A stretch of DNA of 64,000 nucleotides from Warburgia ugandensis (GCA_035236585.1 CP141134.1:22684414-22748413), one strand, 5' to 3'; positions 22,946 through 37,049 are shown, counted from the stretch's first letter. Numbers and translations are program-made. The notes: generated by a model not told the origin, from the sequence alone.

Positions 22946-24853
22946 TTCTTTTTTTCTTCTTTTCATTTTTCACATTTCAATCACTAACACATATATACAT
23001 TCAATATCACAAGCATCTAATACATATAACACCTACTGTATACATTCAATATCACTACCACCTATTACATATAACCCCTTCTATATAAATTCAATATCAC
23101 TACCACCTATTACATATAACACATTTCTTCCAATCTTTATTCACATGAAAAACAACCACACATTCACTTCCACATTGAGTACAAAACATACAAATTCATT
23201 GTTATCCATCCACATATATCTTGAAAACACTCCATAGAAGAAACCATAACACATGCATTCACTACAACATCCACATTCACTTGCACATTTAGGTACAAAA
23301 CATTCAGAATCGTCATTTTTCATTCTCATCTATCTTGAAAATACTTCATAAAAGTAATGACTACACATGCAATCACTACAAACTCCGAATGCACTTCATC
23401 CATACTCATTTACTCCCACACTCTTCACTCATTCATAGCTTAATATATATATATATATATATTCCAAAGAAAATAATGAAAAATAAAAGAACACATACAA
23501 GTGAATGAAAAAATACTTGTTTATGTATTTTACACATGTAGTTACTTCAAGTGTTCTAATTAAAACTCAATATATACTCAGCCCATTCGCTTTGTATCTC
23601 TTTAAGGTTTACTTTAGAATAACTCTTCTTGTTTGCTCACTTAGAAAGCACAACAACCTATAACATAACATATTTAATTCAGGCCACATTCACTTAGCTA
23701 AATCCATAAAAAAACTATGGAAAAATATAAGATTATGAAAAGTAAAAAGTGTCTTACCTTTCTTAATTGGGAGAGTAATACTATTGAATATCATGGTCCT
23801 CATGTATCTCAACACATAGTACCTACACTCCCAATTAGACTCTTGTCTAGGTCACTATGCTAAAAGGACAATAAAAAGAATCCATAAATAACATTGTAAT
23901 ATTGTAGGTTTAATTAGTGGTAACACAAAGAATTAACTATTTTCTATACCTTGACATTCTTTCAAGTGAGTTTTGGTGGTTGTACAGTCTTGGTCATATA
24001 GCCCATTCATACCATACTCTACAAATTCAAATTTCAAATGCATTATAGATGACTAACAAATTGTTTATCTACACATAACAATGGAAATAATAAAAACTTA
24101 CTTATTTATAATTTCTATGAGGACGAGACAAATGTACAATCCACAAAAATAAAAAAAGAAAGCCTGCCCACTATGGACATCCAAAATGAGTAGCATCCAA
24201 TGAGCCTAATGTAGATAGTAATATGAATTGTAATTAAATTTCACAATACCTAAGTATAGAATAAGTTGGCAAGAAAAGAAGAAAATTTAAAACTTACTTA
24301 CTATTGTAGGGATTCATTAAGCCCTATCCCTTAGAGCATAGGAAGAAGCCAGGTAAAATGTCATTAACATGTCTCTTTATTGGGCAATGCTCTATCGCTT
24401 CAGAAATGATGTTGGGCTAGGGAATTAGTAAAGTGTACCCTCAACCTCAAAAAGGCTAGTTGCATCATTCAAGAAGCTAGATAAAATAAATAATTATTAC
24501 TTGTTATAGGTTTTCTGCCATAAGTAGCGCTTCAACAATGTCCTCAGCAAGCACTTCCTCCTTGATTTGTATAAGGTTGATTGCCCTATCTTTATTGACA
24601 AGACTGTAGATTAACTTCAAGGATCAAGGCATGTTAGGTGGGACTTCCACATGTTCATTAGATGGCTATTGTAAAAGATGTAAAAAAAAAATTAGCTATA
24701 TAATATTAATCACTGACGATAAAAAATAAACATATATATAAGTACATGCTCCATTGGTGCAAATTACGTGTTGTTGCAATGGTGAGCGACCTCTACGGTG
24801 CATGTTGTTGCTAATTAACCGTATAAAGTTAATAAATAATTAAATAGAGGTCT
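22946..24853. other. CACTA interior without recognisable genes
   Basis: AT-rich DNA with an imperfect repeat at 23000-23120 (CAATATCACTACCACCTATT-like units) and a (TA)n tract near 23443-23462. The open frame at 22926-23237 translates that repeat and shows no family signature. Introns or 3' UTR of the transposase-associated gene may lie here. Confidence 0.5.
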
Positions 24854-26230
24854 CTAGCTAAAAATTATTGATGAGGAAGGTAGTATAATGTGATACATAC
24901 CATGGACTCTATAGGAATGACTAGTGCCTCTAGCCAAGCAGCGTGATATGCAACTGCCTACCCAACGGTTATAATACTTTTTCATTTCTAAAGGGAATGG
25001 TAGGCTAAAATTAACATCCAAAGCATTGGTAATGGACACTCGCTTAGTATGTGGTGGCATACCAATTCCATGCAAAATGGTTGATTCATGCTTATAGCAT
25101 GAACCAACTGCCACGATGTTTTGACTGGAATTCAAGGCCAATAGGCCTTGACCCACCTACAAATTATATATATAAAGTGGTTAGGATAGAGAATTATTAT
25201 AGAATAACATTGAAAATTTCTAGTTTTGTCTATATATATATATATATATATCCTTGGCTGGAATTTCTGTTATGAGGGGCCCTTGTTGACCTTCTTGAAC
25301 TTCTTCAGTTGGAGAACTGGAGCTAGCATTTGATGGAGGTATGGGGGAGTTGCAAGAATTATATTTAAGGGATTCAGAAACTATATCGAACCCCCTTCAC
25401 ATAATTGTTTAAATATATCCATTTCTATTTTCTCAACCAAATCATTATAGGCCTCCTGATCTTGAGGTGTAGGTAAACCTTTACCAAAGAATTTAGAAGG
25501 AACAATACAGTGCCCCATGCCCCAAACTTCACTAGGGTGGTCCTTTTTATTGCTCATAGACCTATACAAGATGTTCTCATTGGCAACAGTGCTGTTTAAA
25601 GTTCTTGTACTTGTGCTTTCTTGGAATGCAAGAAGTAATTTTTGTAGTAGTTTCATCTGAGAACGTTCAGCCAATATTGCCCATCGAATGTTCCATCTTC
25701 CATAGGATGGAGCCATCAATGGGTTCCCTACTCCCAGCTTTCTTTTGTTGTTAGGCAAGACACTATAGTTAGAGAAAAAATGTGTATAATTTAGTGGCAT
25801 TAATTTGAAAGGGATAAATTGTCACAGATGCTTACTTAGCACTCTTCTAAATGAGCATAGCCCAACCAAGATAGGTGGCACTGCATATTAGTTTCATGTA
25901 CCTTTTCTCCTCTTGCATTCTTTGTCCACACATTTGCACATACGTAATAAAGTGTAGTAATCAGATGTTACATGTAATTAATTAAGTGAAATATCGTTTC
26001 CGTACATATCTCAAATTCAATGGATGTGTGGTTCTATATAAATGCATTTCACACATCCTAGTCAATGACATCAAAGTAAATGATAAGCACTACATACAAC
26101 CTTGATGGATTGTTGGCATATGAAGCTACATAATTACAAAAAAGGTAGTTCTTCCATTTTCTCCATTGCTCACCAACTCCTTGCAAAGCAGGTGGCTTCT
26201 TTTGATCAAGCACATCAAAAGCAATATGCA
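24854..26230 (-). pseudogene. CACTA accessory transposase gene (TnpA/Ptta-like), exon remnants
   Basis: Several minus-strand pieces look like exons of the second gene commonly carried by plant En/Spm elements (Transposase_24/Ptta family). Near 26200-26100 is PPALQGVGEQWRKWKNYL followed by YVASYANNPSR. At 25800-25381 is a 139-residue open frame containing SEVWGMGHCIVPSKFFGKG and a charged C-terminus. At 25156-24854 is a segment ending in PFPLEMKKYYNRWVGSCISR. Order and strand agree with TnpD upstream. The family match is by recollection of motif patterns only and is moderate; splice sites were not resolved. If correct, the protein would bind the subterminal repeats. Confidence 0.45.
25381..25800 (-). 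pseudogene. Largest uninterrupted exon-like frame of the CACTA accessory gene
   Basis: 139 codons without a stop; basic N-terminal half, acidic C-terminal helix-like end (YNDLVEKIEMDIFKQLCEG). It is the longest frame in the element that is not explained by a repeat or by TnpD. It may be one exon of the Ptta-like gene. The start methionine is not supported by anything beyond being in frame. Confidence 0.4.
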
Positions 26231-27977
26231 AAATACATAGAAAATTACTATATTTGAAAATAAGGTATGTTATAAATTATATAATACATGTTAATGTTCA
26301 CTTATCTTCACCATTTCTCATATTGAATGTTTTGATAAGGATGACACAAGTCTCTAGTACTCAAATGTGATAAGAACCATGCTTCTTACTCTGGAGCACA
26401 GAAAACTACTATAAGAGGCTGATTTCTCACCTATCTATTGCCCCTACAATTATTTTGAATAGTTTCTTTAATTCCCTCTTGACTTTCTCTTGCTAACCTT
26501 TCCCATTGTTGTTCACCCTCTGCCCTTTCTATTTTGGGTAGTGCTAATGTTGGCCTCTTGTTTGTGCTCTTCATTTTGCCCATATTCTTCATTTTTATTT
26601 CGCTCTTGTTCCTTCTTTACCACCAATAACAAGAATACAACGATATTAGAACTATGACACCAGAAAAGGATATGTAATCCACGTAAAGAAAATAAACTAA
26701 CATGACATAGGTAGCAAACAAACCAAGGGCAAATCAGATAAAACATTGATGAAAATAAGAACTTTCTAAGTATAGGTATTTGTAAAAATTATACTTTCCT
26801 AAACTATTCTCATGATGCATCAACATTAAGAAATGTTAACTTGCATGATTCTAACCATCTCATAGCACATCTATATACACATTCATTTTCACTCATATAA
26901 ACATAATTGAAACAATTTAACTTTATTTAAGCAACTACAAGAATTTGAGAGATACATCTTAAAGAATTCACTAGTAAACATCCATGTATGTCATGTTACA
27001 TCTTATTAATGCCCATTTTTAGGAACGTGTTATAAGTCATTCATATCAAAGTGATCAAGTGTGTACTAGGACCACATATTGATTAGTTTTGGGACTTTTA
27101 GGTAGATGGGCTGATGCTTCTCATATACTCTAGGCCAAGTGTAACATGCCTTCTATTTGGGTTGAAATCATGCAAATCAGATCTCATGGCATGATATAGC
27201 CATGTAGCAACCCTCACAAGGGTTGAGTTATTAAGGATTCCACATTCTTCATAATTTGATAAATCATAAAGTTTGTGTAATTTCAAATATGTTTGCTGTT
27301 CTAATCTACTCGAAGCCAAGTGTACATGTTTTCATTTAATGTTAAAACAACATGGCATTCCAAACTGATCACTAATCTACTCATTAATTAGAACCTTGAA
27401 AAAGTAACTACAGATCTAATCATTGACTAATCTATGTGTATATCAACAAAACAACCTGATCCTGAAATTTTTAGTATCCCCTAAGCTACTATTGCTAATA
27501 TTGATTAAAGAAAAATTATTAGAAATGTTGTGGAATAGTAGTATAGTGCATGCACGATGGCTATTTTCTCATAGTTAACAGCCATACCCTCTAACCAATT
27601 AATAGGGGATTATTCAATATGGATATACTTTATAGCTTACCAAGATTCATTCACCTTGAAGAGATACATGGTATTGATTATGAATGTTGAGAAGCTTCAA
27701 GTTTATAGCTTCTAAACTCTATATTATTCAATTTGTATAACTTTCAAGGTCACGAAGTTTGACCAGATTCATGACACAATTCCTAGTATAAACTTAAGAA
27801 CATTTGAGATTTGGCAAGATTCATATAAACACTTCTTCTTCTTTTTTATCAAGCTATTCATTTTGTGTGTGTGCTTCTTCTTTTTTTATCAAACCAACCA
27901 ACCTAATAGTAAACGACATTATGAGTTAAAGAACATGGCAGTAGTTGCCAAATACCAACATGGCCACACCACAAGCA
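26231..27977. other. CACTA interior, no gene recognised
   Basis: AT-rich sequence up to the solo LTR. Minus-strand open frames at 26513-26746 and 27098-27319 have no recognised motif. They could be decayed exons of the accessory gene, but nothing in them proves it. Confidence 0.45.
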
Positions 27978-27982
27978 AGTCA

Positions 27983-30900
27983 TGTGACAACCCAAGTTTT
28001 TGTAACACATTTTGTAATATGTTTTTTGAAAGGCAGTGCCCTTAGTAGTTAAAAAATTTTGCAAAACAAAGTAGCAGAAATTCTTTTCTTTAGAACTTGT
28101 TTTCAAAAACCCAAGTCATCACTTCATACATAACATAAGTAGAATTTTTGTACAAGATAAAATTTCATTGAAGGAATATAATTTTTTTAAATTCCAGAAT
28201 CCATCCAGTGGTTCACAGTACAACCCGAGTATCATTACAATACTTGTCCAAATTACATAATCCAAATTTCAAAGCTCACCATACAATAAAAGCTCTCAAT
28301 ACAATAGAATTCTCTCAAATAAAAATACACGTCTTCAAGGGGTATGCCCTGATGATTATTCTCCAAAATCTTCTTTAGTCTTGAGCTCCTAACTCTCCTT
28401 CTCTATATCTGAGGTATTGTAAACATTCAAACATTTACAATATCTGAGCAAGCTATGCTTGGTAGGGGATTCAAGAAGTATAATAATTTGACACTGTAAT
28501 CCTAATACTTCATAATCCCATTATTCATACTCATGGATCAATCTCTTTACTTGGTCATATATGAACATCCTCACACATACATACTATATACTTTGTGTAT
28601 ATATATATATATATGGTCAAAATCATGAAAATTAGTTAATATCTCAAAACATAATCATACCAGGTTTATATTGAGTTGATAGATCATCCAGAGACATACT
28701 CCCTCATTTGGGCAGTATCGGTAATCCATGATTACCCTACATCTCATCATGCCATATCATAAGGCATTTCATTATGCCATGCATCAAAATGCAAAAATAC
28801 TCAAAGGACTAGCATGCATGTAGTCAAAATCCATACCAACGCACCCGGCTAACTTCCTAATAATCCACCTATACCATCCTTGGTGGAAATCACAATATCC
28901 ATGTCCATATGGGAGAGACCATGGCTGTCACAGTGGAAACCTTCCCATAATTGCCCCACCCGACTTTTAACCTCACTTAGGCTTGGTATCCATATCATAG
29001 CAAGTTTCAGAGAGCGAGTGGCTAAACCCTACTAACTCTCCTAGCATAGCATCCCCAAGCATATGCCTATTTAAAAGAAAACCACAAGCCTCCATGCTTG
29101 TATGTGAAGTAATTCCTATATGTATCAGACAATTGGTCTATTTACTTAGCACTAGAATATGTTCTAGTTCCCTATTTACTTAGAGTTTTTCCCTCAATTC
29201 TAGCTTAACCATTTCATATGCATTTTGGTTGGATCGTAAGGACTTTCAAGGGATTTAATACTAGTATTTACATCACACTTGTCAACATTTCCAGAAATAA
29301 AATCATGTATTCAACATGTATATCTCATGTAGTTGCATTCATAAAATCCTCCTACCTACAAGTAGTGATCCATATCTTCAGATCTTCCATGATCCTGACT
29401 GACGTATGTAATATGCAAATCTATACATACTGTCAATATTTATTCAATTTGAATAATCATATATATTTTTATCCTATCTATAGTCTTTGTTTAATCTTGT
29501 CCTTTGATATACACGATTTAGATCTTTTGTCAAATCATGATCTATCTTCCTTAGACAACGTCTATCCTATTGATCAATAGATCTGATAGTTAGAATGACC
29601 TTCTAATCTTTCAAATCTAACTATTTTCTATTATAAGTCTTTGTGTATTCCTTTTCTTTGATCTCGATCTTTCATAGATCCTTTGATCAACAATTTATAC
29701 TAGTTGATAAAGATCAAGGGCTTAGATCTTCTACCATCTAGTTCTTTTTTTATCGAAGTTTAGTTATTTGATCATCCCTAAGGAGGAGGATCTTGGTTCT
29801 CTTCCTTGAATCTTATTTGATCAAGGGTTCAGATCTTCTATTCTATTTTATCTAAATTGCAAGTAATATATATATCATCAAGAAGTATTTATTTCTTCTA
29901 TTGTTCTTGATCATTCTCGATCCCATGGATCTTGTTTGATCATCCTTATCTTACTTACAATTTTTATTAGGGTTAGATTATTTACTAACCTTTTATGCTC
30001 TTATTATTATTATTCAACCAGTTAATGTTTTACCGGTTGAAGATAACTTATTTCATCCTAAGTCTAGACAACTCCTCTTATTTCAAATTGACTAAGGCTT
30101 GTTAGTTGAATGGTTGAACACAAAGTGGTTACTTCAATTCTCATGTAAGGAGGCATTTAGACCTCACAAACGTTAATGAAAGTAGAGGAAGAGTGAGGTT
30201 CTATTAGAGAACTCCCTTAACCACCATGATCAGCATTCACTAGAGTAACCTTAGCTCAACCTTTCATAAGGTTCTTATGATCATTTTAACCCTAAGTACT
30301 CTTTCTAATTGATTTTAATTAAATCCATGAACATTTAAAATGTCATTCATTGGGTTTATTATTCTCCTAATTTCGGCCAAGGATTTGACAATTCTTATAT
30401 TGTCCTACTAACTATAGCCCTTATTAATATTAAGTCAAAGTCATTCAGTCATCTTAATTCTCCATGAATCTCTATATTCCATTAGTTTACATTTTTACTG
30501 ATTTATGCTCATTATATCTTAACAACTACTTAACATTTGAATCTACGAAGAAAATTTGACAACAATTAAATCATAAACTTTAAAGCATAAATCCAATATA
30601 AATTTAACAACCATTTATACTAACATGGTTCCTATAAATGTAACTTAACCTAATGGAATAAAACTATACTTAAACTAGCATGATCCTAAGTTATGAAATA
30701 CATGAAATTTTACTAGTAATATAATGGAATCATGCTAAAATCTTAATTTCAAATTAACATGACCCTAAGATAATTAAATTACCACCCTATTATAATAATC
30801 TAATAACATATAGAGCATAGCATACTAAAATTTAACAATTACACTATCATGCTTCCTAATTTATAACATAAATCACATTTACAATTCTATTATCAAATAA

Positions 30901-32917
30901 AAGACAATTAAAAAAATTAGATTAAGATTATTAGAAAATTTTACTTATGATCTAACCATTAGATTTTAGATCAAGGGTTTTAATTACATTTAGAGCTTTT
31001 ACTTCATTAAGGTCAAAGATCATATCCATTTGTTTTTGTCACATTTAATCCATGATCTCACTAGATTCCATCATAATCCCATTCATTCAATCCATCCCAA
31101 GGCTCCGATCATGCTTGATCTCATTGATTAAGTGGGTCCCTTTGTATTTTTAGGTTATTTCTACCATAAAGAGTAGATTCCTCAATTTATGTTAGATCTG
31201 TCAAAATAAATCATAGATATCACTTTATTTCAACATTATTTCATCATTACATTAGATCCCCAAGATCTAATCATCTCAGATCTTAAAGACCATGAAAATT
31301 AGAATATTAATTCCTCAAAACAAAAAGTTTCTTGAAGAGTTTTATCAATTTTATGATTTCAAAATAGACATTACAAGCTTTCCATAGCTTCTTTCCCATC
31401 TTAATTTGGAGTTCAAATGACTCCACAATTGAAGATTGAAGGTCACAGTTGTTTTGAGGGTCCAGATTTGATCTGGGCCCATTAGAATGGATGGCTTGGA
31501 TTGTTGTGGTGGAGCGGGTCTGGTCGGGCAGAGCGGTCATCGTGCTCCCATCACCAAGATGCACGAGGTAACGCACTGCCTAGGACCTACACTATCATGC
31601 GATTGTTCTGTTGGGACAGTGTCACAAGCGGAACACGTGTGTGGAGACACTCTCGCAGGGCGGCTTTTTGTTCGACCTCCCGAGAGCCTGATCTTATTAG
31701 GAAGATCGAACAGTCCATTTTGGACTGTCCAATCAATTCCTTTTCAATCAAAGGCCCAAACTTCATGAAATTTCCTAAAAATTCAACCCTAGGGGTTTTG
31801 GACCCATTTGAAGGCTCATATTTTTCATCTAAGTGCTGCATCATACAAAAGTGATGGGGTCTTATCCTTAATTTTTATAATTTTTAACTTAAAACTAATT
31901 TCAAAAAAATAAAAATTATAAAAACTAACATGAAATAATTATGGGAAGAGTTTCCACTAATTGGAGAAAACTTAGGTTTTGAAGCCCAATTTTAAAGAAA
32001 TATCTTGTTGATGATAAGATCTTTTGATAATTACTTGTTTTGTGATTTCTTGTTGATTTCACCATTGGATCTTAAAATTTTTTTAGGGGTTTTGTAGATA
32101 AGCTAGTCTAGGATCATATAGATGCTAGGATTGGTGATATTTGTTTTGGAACAGAGTGCCTAATTAAATTTAGGTATCTTGTTCCAATTTAAAGAGAGGA
32201 GAGAGAAAGTGAAAGAAGAGAGATTTTTGGGAATTTTGGAAATTTGATAATGAATCTAGATCTAGTTTTTTAGGAAAATCAAGATAATTTTTTGGCAATT
32301 TTTATGAACATTTTTAGAGGATTTTTGGGGTGTATTTGTAGATGTTTTTGAATTTTTCATCATTACTTGTAATAATTATGTTTCAATTCTTTTGAATATT
32401 AAATTAACATTGGATCCTCCACTACCCCCTCCTTCTCCACTATCAAATGGTAGTTGTTTGATCACTCATTATATGTTTTCTAGCTATTGGATTCATTTGT
32501 GGGCCTCTTGTGGGCCCCACAGAGGTGTGAAAGGACCATTTTGCCCTTTTATGGAGAAAAATCTATTTTATTCTCCCGAACTCAGAATTGAGTGTACTTA
32601 GTGGCATTGGAATTGTATTTCCAAGTACATTCTAAATATTAGGTCTTAGATGTCAATTATAGGTAAAATTATCATTTTATCCTTTTATTCATAAAAATAG
32701 AGAAAATTAGGGATTTTTCATTTTAACTTAGAATTGAACGTACTTAATGTTACTTCGATCAGTTTTTTGAGTACATTCATAATTTATAAGTTTTAATTAT
32801 GCTTTAATCTCTATAAAAAGGATAATTTCCAATAACCTAATATTCCAGCTCTGAATTTCTAAAAATTCAAATAAAATCAATTTTCTCAATCAATTTACAA
32901 AAATTGGGGTTATTAGA
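27983..32917 (-). mobile_element. Solo chromovirus LTR, 4.9 kb (family C), TSD AGTCA
   Basis: Minus-strand LTR beginning (T)CTAATAACCCC at 32917 and ending GGGTTGTCACA at 27983. The 5-bp repeat AGTCA flanks it on both sides (27978-27982 and 32918-32922). No PBS, polypurine tract or coding region is attached, so it is a solo LTR left by LTR-LTR recombination. It gives the full extent of family C, of which 680-3467, 5386-6565 and 52513-55095 are parts. A hairpin at 28412-28445, a GC-rich patch at 31490-31690 and the shared module at 30050-30350 lie inside it. At 4,935 bp it is long for an LTR. Confidence 0.9.
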
Positions 32918-32922
32918 AGTCA

Positions 32923-35900
32923 CACATAGGAAGCTAGGCACAGATTTAAGTACATAATATGTAGACTATTCTGTACCTATCCATTTTTAGATATGATTAT
33001 GGTAGGGACTGTTCTTTTGTAACTGCCCCCCAGCATCACAATTACTAATTAGTACTGTTAGTGTGATAAAAGTTGACATAAGAGAAATGTATTGCATATC
33101 ACCAAGTTCTTAAACTCGGTTAAAGTCTAAAACAACTAGTATGGACAATTGAAAGCTTAATGAAGATGTTCTTAGTATTTTCCATCTAACATGCCATTTA
33201 GAAGAGAATGGTTTTGATCACTTAAGATATGGGATCCACATGACATGCATAGTTTTTTGTTAGCTAGATTTCATGATGCTTTGATGTGAACTTGTTAAAA
33301 CTCAACTATGTGCTTCAGCTATGCCTTGTACCTTCACTATGTGCTTCAACTATGGGGTGGGTTAAACTCATGAACTGCTTGCCCGTGATAGAATGTTTGT
33401 GACCTGCACTTGCAATGGGCAAAATTTTATATAATTTTGACACTTATGATAAAAGGATAGTTCATTTTGCACAAGAGGGGACTTGAGTCTCACGAGAGAG
33501 TTCAGAACCATGGAGGCAAAAATGTAGATTTTCCAACTCATACACTACCCATGATCGAATGGGTAGTTGCACAAATAAGGGGATGGTCCTTTGGGAACTT
33601 GTCAAAGAAAGATGCCATGCTTTTTGTAAAAGCTGTAAAACCTATTATTTCTGGTTTCTTCATTATAGTCATCCTACTATTTTTAGTCATACTGTACATG
33701 TGATACAATATCCATTCCCATTCCATCCTATCAGATATCATGGCATGTGAGGGTATTTCTTCAATTTATTTTAAAAAATAATAGAACTACTTGATTTCCT
33801 ACCACTATCTTATTAGTTAAATTTATTTTATCGCATCATTGTCCTATATTATTATGATTATTATCAAGGTTGAAGGTTGTTCAAGATTGTTTGGAGTCTA
33901 AGGGTAGCCCAGCTTGAAAATTGACAAGCATTAGCATGGGAGTATGCACGATGACATTTAGTAAGAAAAATTATATAATTCCTCAGATGGTAGCCAAATC
34001 CAAACATGTGTTTGACAAGTGGTGACTGCATGGACAAACAGTATTTGGCATATTTGGTTGAGTACTGCAATTTTATGTGTTATCCTCTTTGCTTTATCTT
34101 AACTACCTATCCAATAGGCCCACCTTAGATCTCCATATTATAGTATCATATGGAAGTGCTTTGGCCTAAACAAGGGATTGTCTAGTTGTCGTTACTAGAG
34201 TGGGAAGTGGTAGTAGGAAGCAAGTAATATTTAGGAAGTTGGGGAGCGGGAAGTGTAAAATGCAAGAAACAATTACAAAATTTTTAGGAAAATAAGAGGG
34301 AAAGGGACAAAACATATTGTTTAGCAACATTTTAGATTAGTATTCAGCAATAAAAGAGAGAAAACATAGATGACTTGCCCTTTTAGTGTTTCAGAACTTA
34401 TATGTGATGTCTAATCATTGATCAAACATTACTAGATATTATTTCCATAGTAATTGATCGAACGACTGAGATTGTTTGATTAATTTCTTAGCCTAGATCA
34501 ACAACTTAGTCAGATTCGAGCCATATTAGGTATGTACTTACCTATTTGTACTCACTAATTAGGAAGTCAATGGTTGGATTATCATAAAAACCTCGATCTA
34601 TCATGGATCGAAAGGATCTAGCTCAAAATTTTCAAATCACGAGTTGAGATTAACAGATTGTGCTAGATTTGTAATTTTCCAACCACTAACATTGCTAGAG
34701 GAGGTGATTTTCATTGTCAAATGATCCACAATGGTTAGGCCTTGTAAATCTCCCCAAAACCCTATTGAGAATGCCTCGAGTGTGAAATCTCTAGGGGGCT
34801 CTTGCTCTTATGGGCGTGCCATTGAAGATGGCCGACTCGAATAAACAATCCAAGCCATCATTGTTTTTGGTGAGCTCCAACTCCGGCGAACACCCTAACC
34901 CTCGATATTTTTTTCCTTCCTCTCAGGTGTGATAGGCTTCTGATCCAGTGCGCTGTCTCTTATGTGTCTTCTCTATCTCTTTCTCTCTCCCCTTCTCTCT
35001 CTCTTCGTCTCTCTATCCTCTTATTCTTCTTCCCTTAAGTAAATTTTTTTTATAATATATTATATATTCTTAGATGATTCCCTTATAAGGAGGGGTCTCA
35101 ATATAAAATGGTTTCTTCCCTTTAAGTAAAAGTCCTTTTTTAAAAAAAAAAAAATCTATTTATTTATTTAGTTTTGTAATAGTTTCTTTTTAAAAAATAT
35201 CAAAATCACAATTATAATAAATTTTACTATTTTGTACATTATATATAATTAATTATAGTAAAAAAGAAATGATTACCACTCAAATGTTGAATTTCTGCAA
35301 GTGAGCTTGCTAAGTAAAATTACTAAATTGCCCTTTTTGAAAAAAATCAAAGTTATTCGTCACAATTCCTTTTCTAGCAACCTTAGTGTGGTTGGAATTG
35401 TTTCTTTGAGTACAATCCCAATATTGAATTTTTAACACTTGATTTGATGTCTAAAATTTTTGTACTTTCTCGAACTCCAAAAATTAAAATTTTCAATATT
35501 ATTCTCTTTTCAATCTAATTTTAAATAATGCAAAATTTTTGTAAATTGCTACCTAAACATCAAAGATGTTACATTATCATTAGTGTAATGTTGGTTGATA
35601 ATTCTTGGTGGTCAAATCATACCTTTCTTTCCATCCAAGGTTACTGTTTTAAATGTGGCAATGGGGACCACAAAGATAGTGTTATTGGTTTCATTATTGG
35701 ATCTGAAAATTTTAATACATTGTATATCAATTTTGGGGTCTAGGAATTTATTGGTAGCATTTGATCATCAATTAGGCATTTTTACACTTTTTTCATCGTT
35801 GTAATCATGCCAAAATAATTCAAACATGCATATATAATAATTACCAACACTCAAAAATAGATATCAACTACAAAACTATGAATGTAGTTCTAGTTCAAAG

Positions 35901-35933
35901 TGGAATTTGGTTGAGGATAGCACAACTCAGAGT
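32923..35933. other. CACTA interior, unassigned
   Basis: About 3 kb without a recognised domain. A 78-codon plus-strand frame at 33467-33703 ends in a hydrophobic segment of about 20 residues (GFFIIVILLFLVILYM) but has no family signature. The pyrimidine-rich TCTCTCTC block at 34970-35040, behind a mildly GC-richer stretch at 34790-34930, looks like a 5' UTR or promoter-proximal segment. This stretch may be a captured fragment; its source is not recognised. Confidence 0.4.
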
Positions 35934-36095
35934 AGAAATTTTAAAGTAGTTTAGTGTAAACAACTTTATGTCACATACTTTTAACATTCTTTACACTAAA
36001 CAACTTTTAAAGTCCATGCTTTTAAAGTCATTTAGTTCGAATGACTTTAAGTATGAGACATTTAAACTCACTTAGTTCAAACAAATTTATAAACT
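35934..36095. repeat. Internal cluster of CACTA subterminal-type motifs
   Basis: Seven or so AAAGTCATTTAG/AAAGTAGTTTAG-type units in both orientations, like those at 22545-22945 and 38505-38940 but far from either end. A poly-A run follows at about 36110-36130. Confidence 0.65.
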
Positions 36096-36509
36096 AATAT
36101 TCTTTTCACATAAAAAAAAAAAAAAAAAATATTAGCTCTTCACAATATCTTAAACATATACACAATGAACACGTGAACAATTTTGATTCATGCATTCTTT
36201 GTGCATACACACATATATAAACACATAAACAAGAATATTCAGAAGAATTTAGTTTCCAAATAAGTCTTGAATTACATATATATATATATATATATTCACA
36301 TATATAGTATTCATCTCACTTCAATCCATATAACTAATGATAAAAGAGCTAATTATAAATCTATAATTTATTACAACTCACTAATACAATCCTTATACCC
36401 TCGTATATTAATTGTTTTCAACCCAAGCACGCTCCTCACCATTATCATGCACATAACCCTCATTCTCACCAAGTACTACTTTGATTTATGGGATTGTTTT
36501 AATAATACA

Positions 36510-37007
36510 ATGGTAATCTATTTATCTATCTCCAAGGTTGTCTTCATCATAAAAATCTCTTAGATAGGATGATAAAACTGTTGACCATGTCTTATCAAAT
36601 ACATCTTTCACATAAAATACTTGTTTTGCTTGAGGTGCCAAAACAAATTGATCATTTTTATAGTCGATCTTGTTGAGGCCAACCAAAGTTAATCCAAGGG
36701 CATCAGTTTTTATGCGATCTTTGTTGTGTTCCACCCAATCACACCTAAACACAACCACAATTCTATAGGTATAATCCAAGGCCCATATCTCTCTTATAAC
36801 CTCATAATAAATATCATCCACCACTATTGGGTTGTTATCCTTTGAACTGCAAAAGAATGTACCATTGACAACTAAGTTAAACCCACTATTTTGTTGCACT
36901 CATGAGTTATCATGGTCTTTTGTGTAAAAGCAATAACCATTAATGGCATACTCAGCATTCGATTATGGCATTACTTACTACTTCTCACTGATCTTGAATA
37001 TGTATAT

Positions 37008-37049
<42 letters not shown>

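Noticed and set aside
29218..29580. 120-codon plus-strand frame
   Set aside because: It lies inside the solo LTR, reads antisense to it, is hydrophobic and Ile/Tyr/Ser-rich as expected of AT-rich DNA, and has no recognisable motif.
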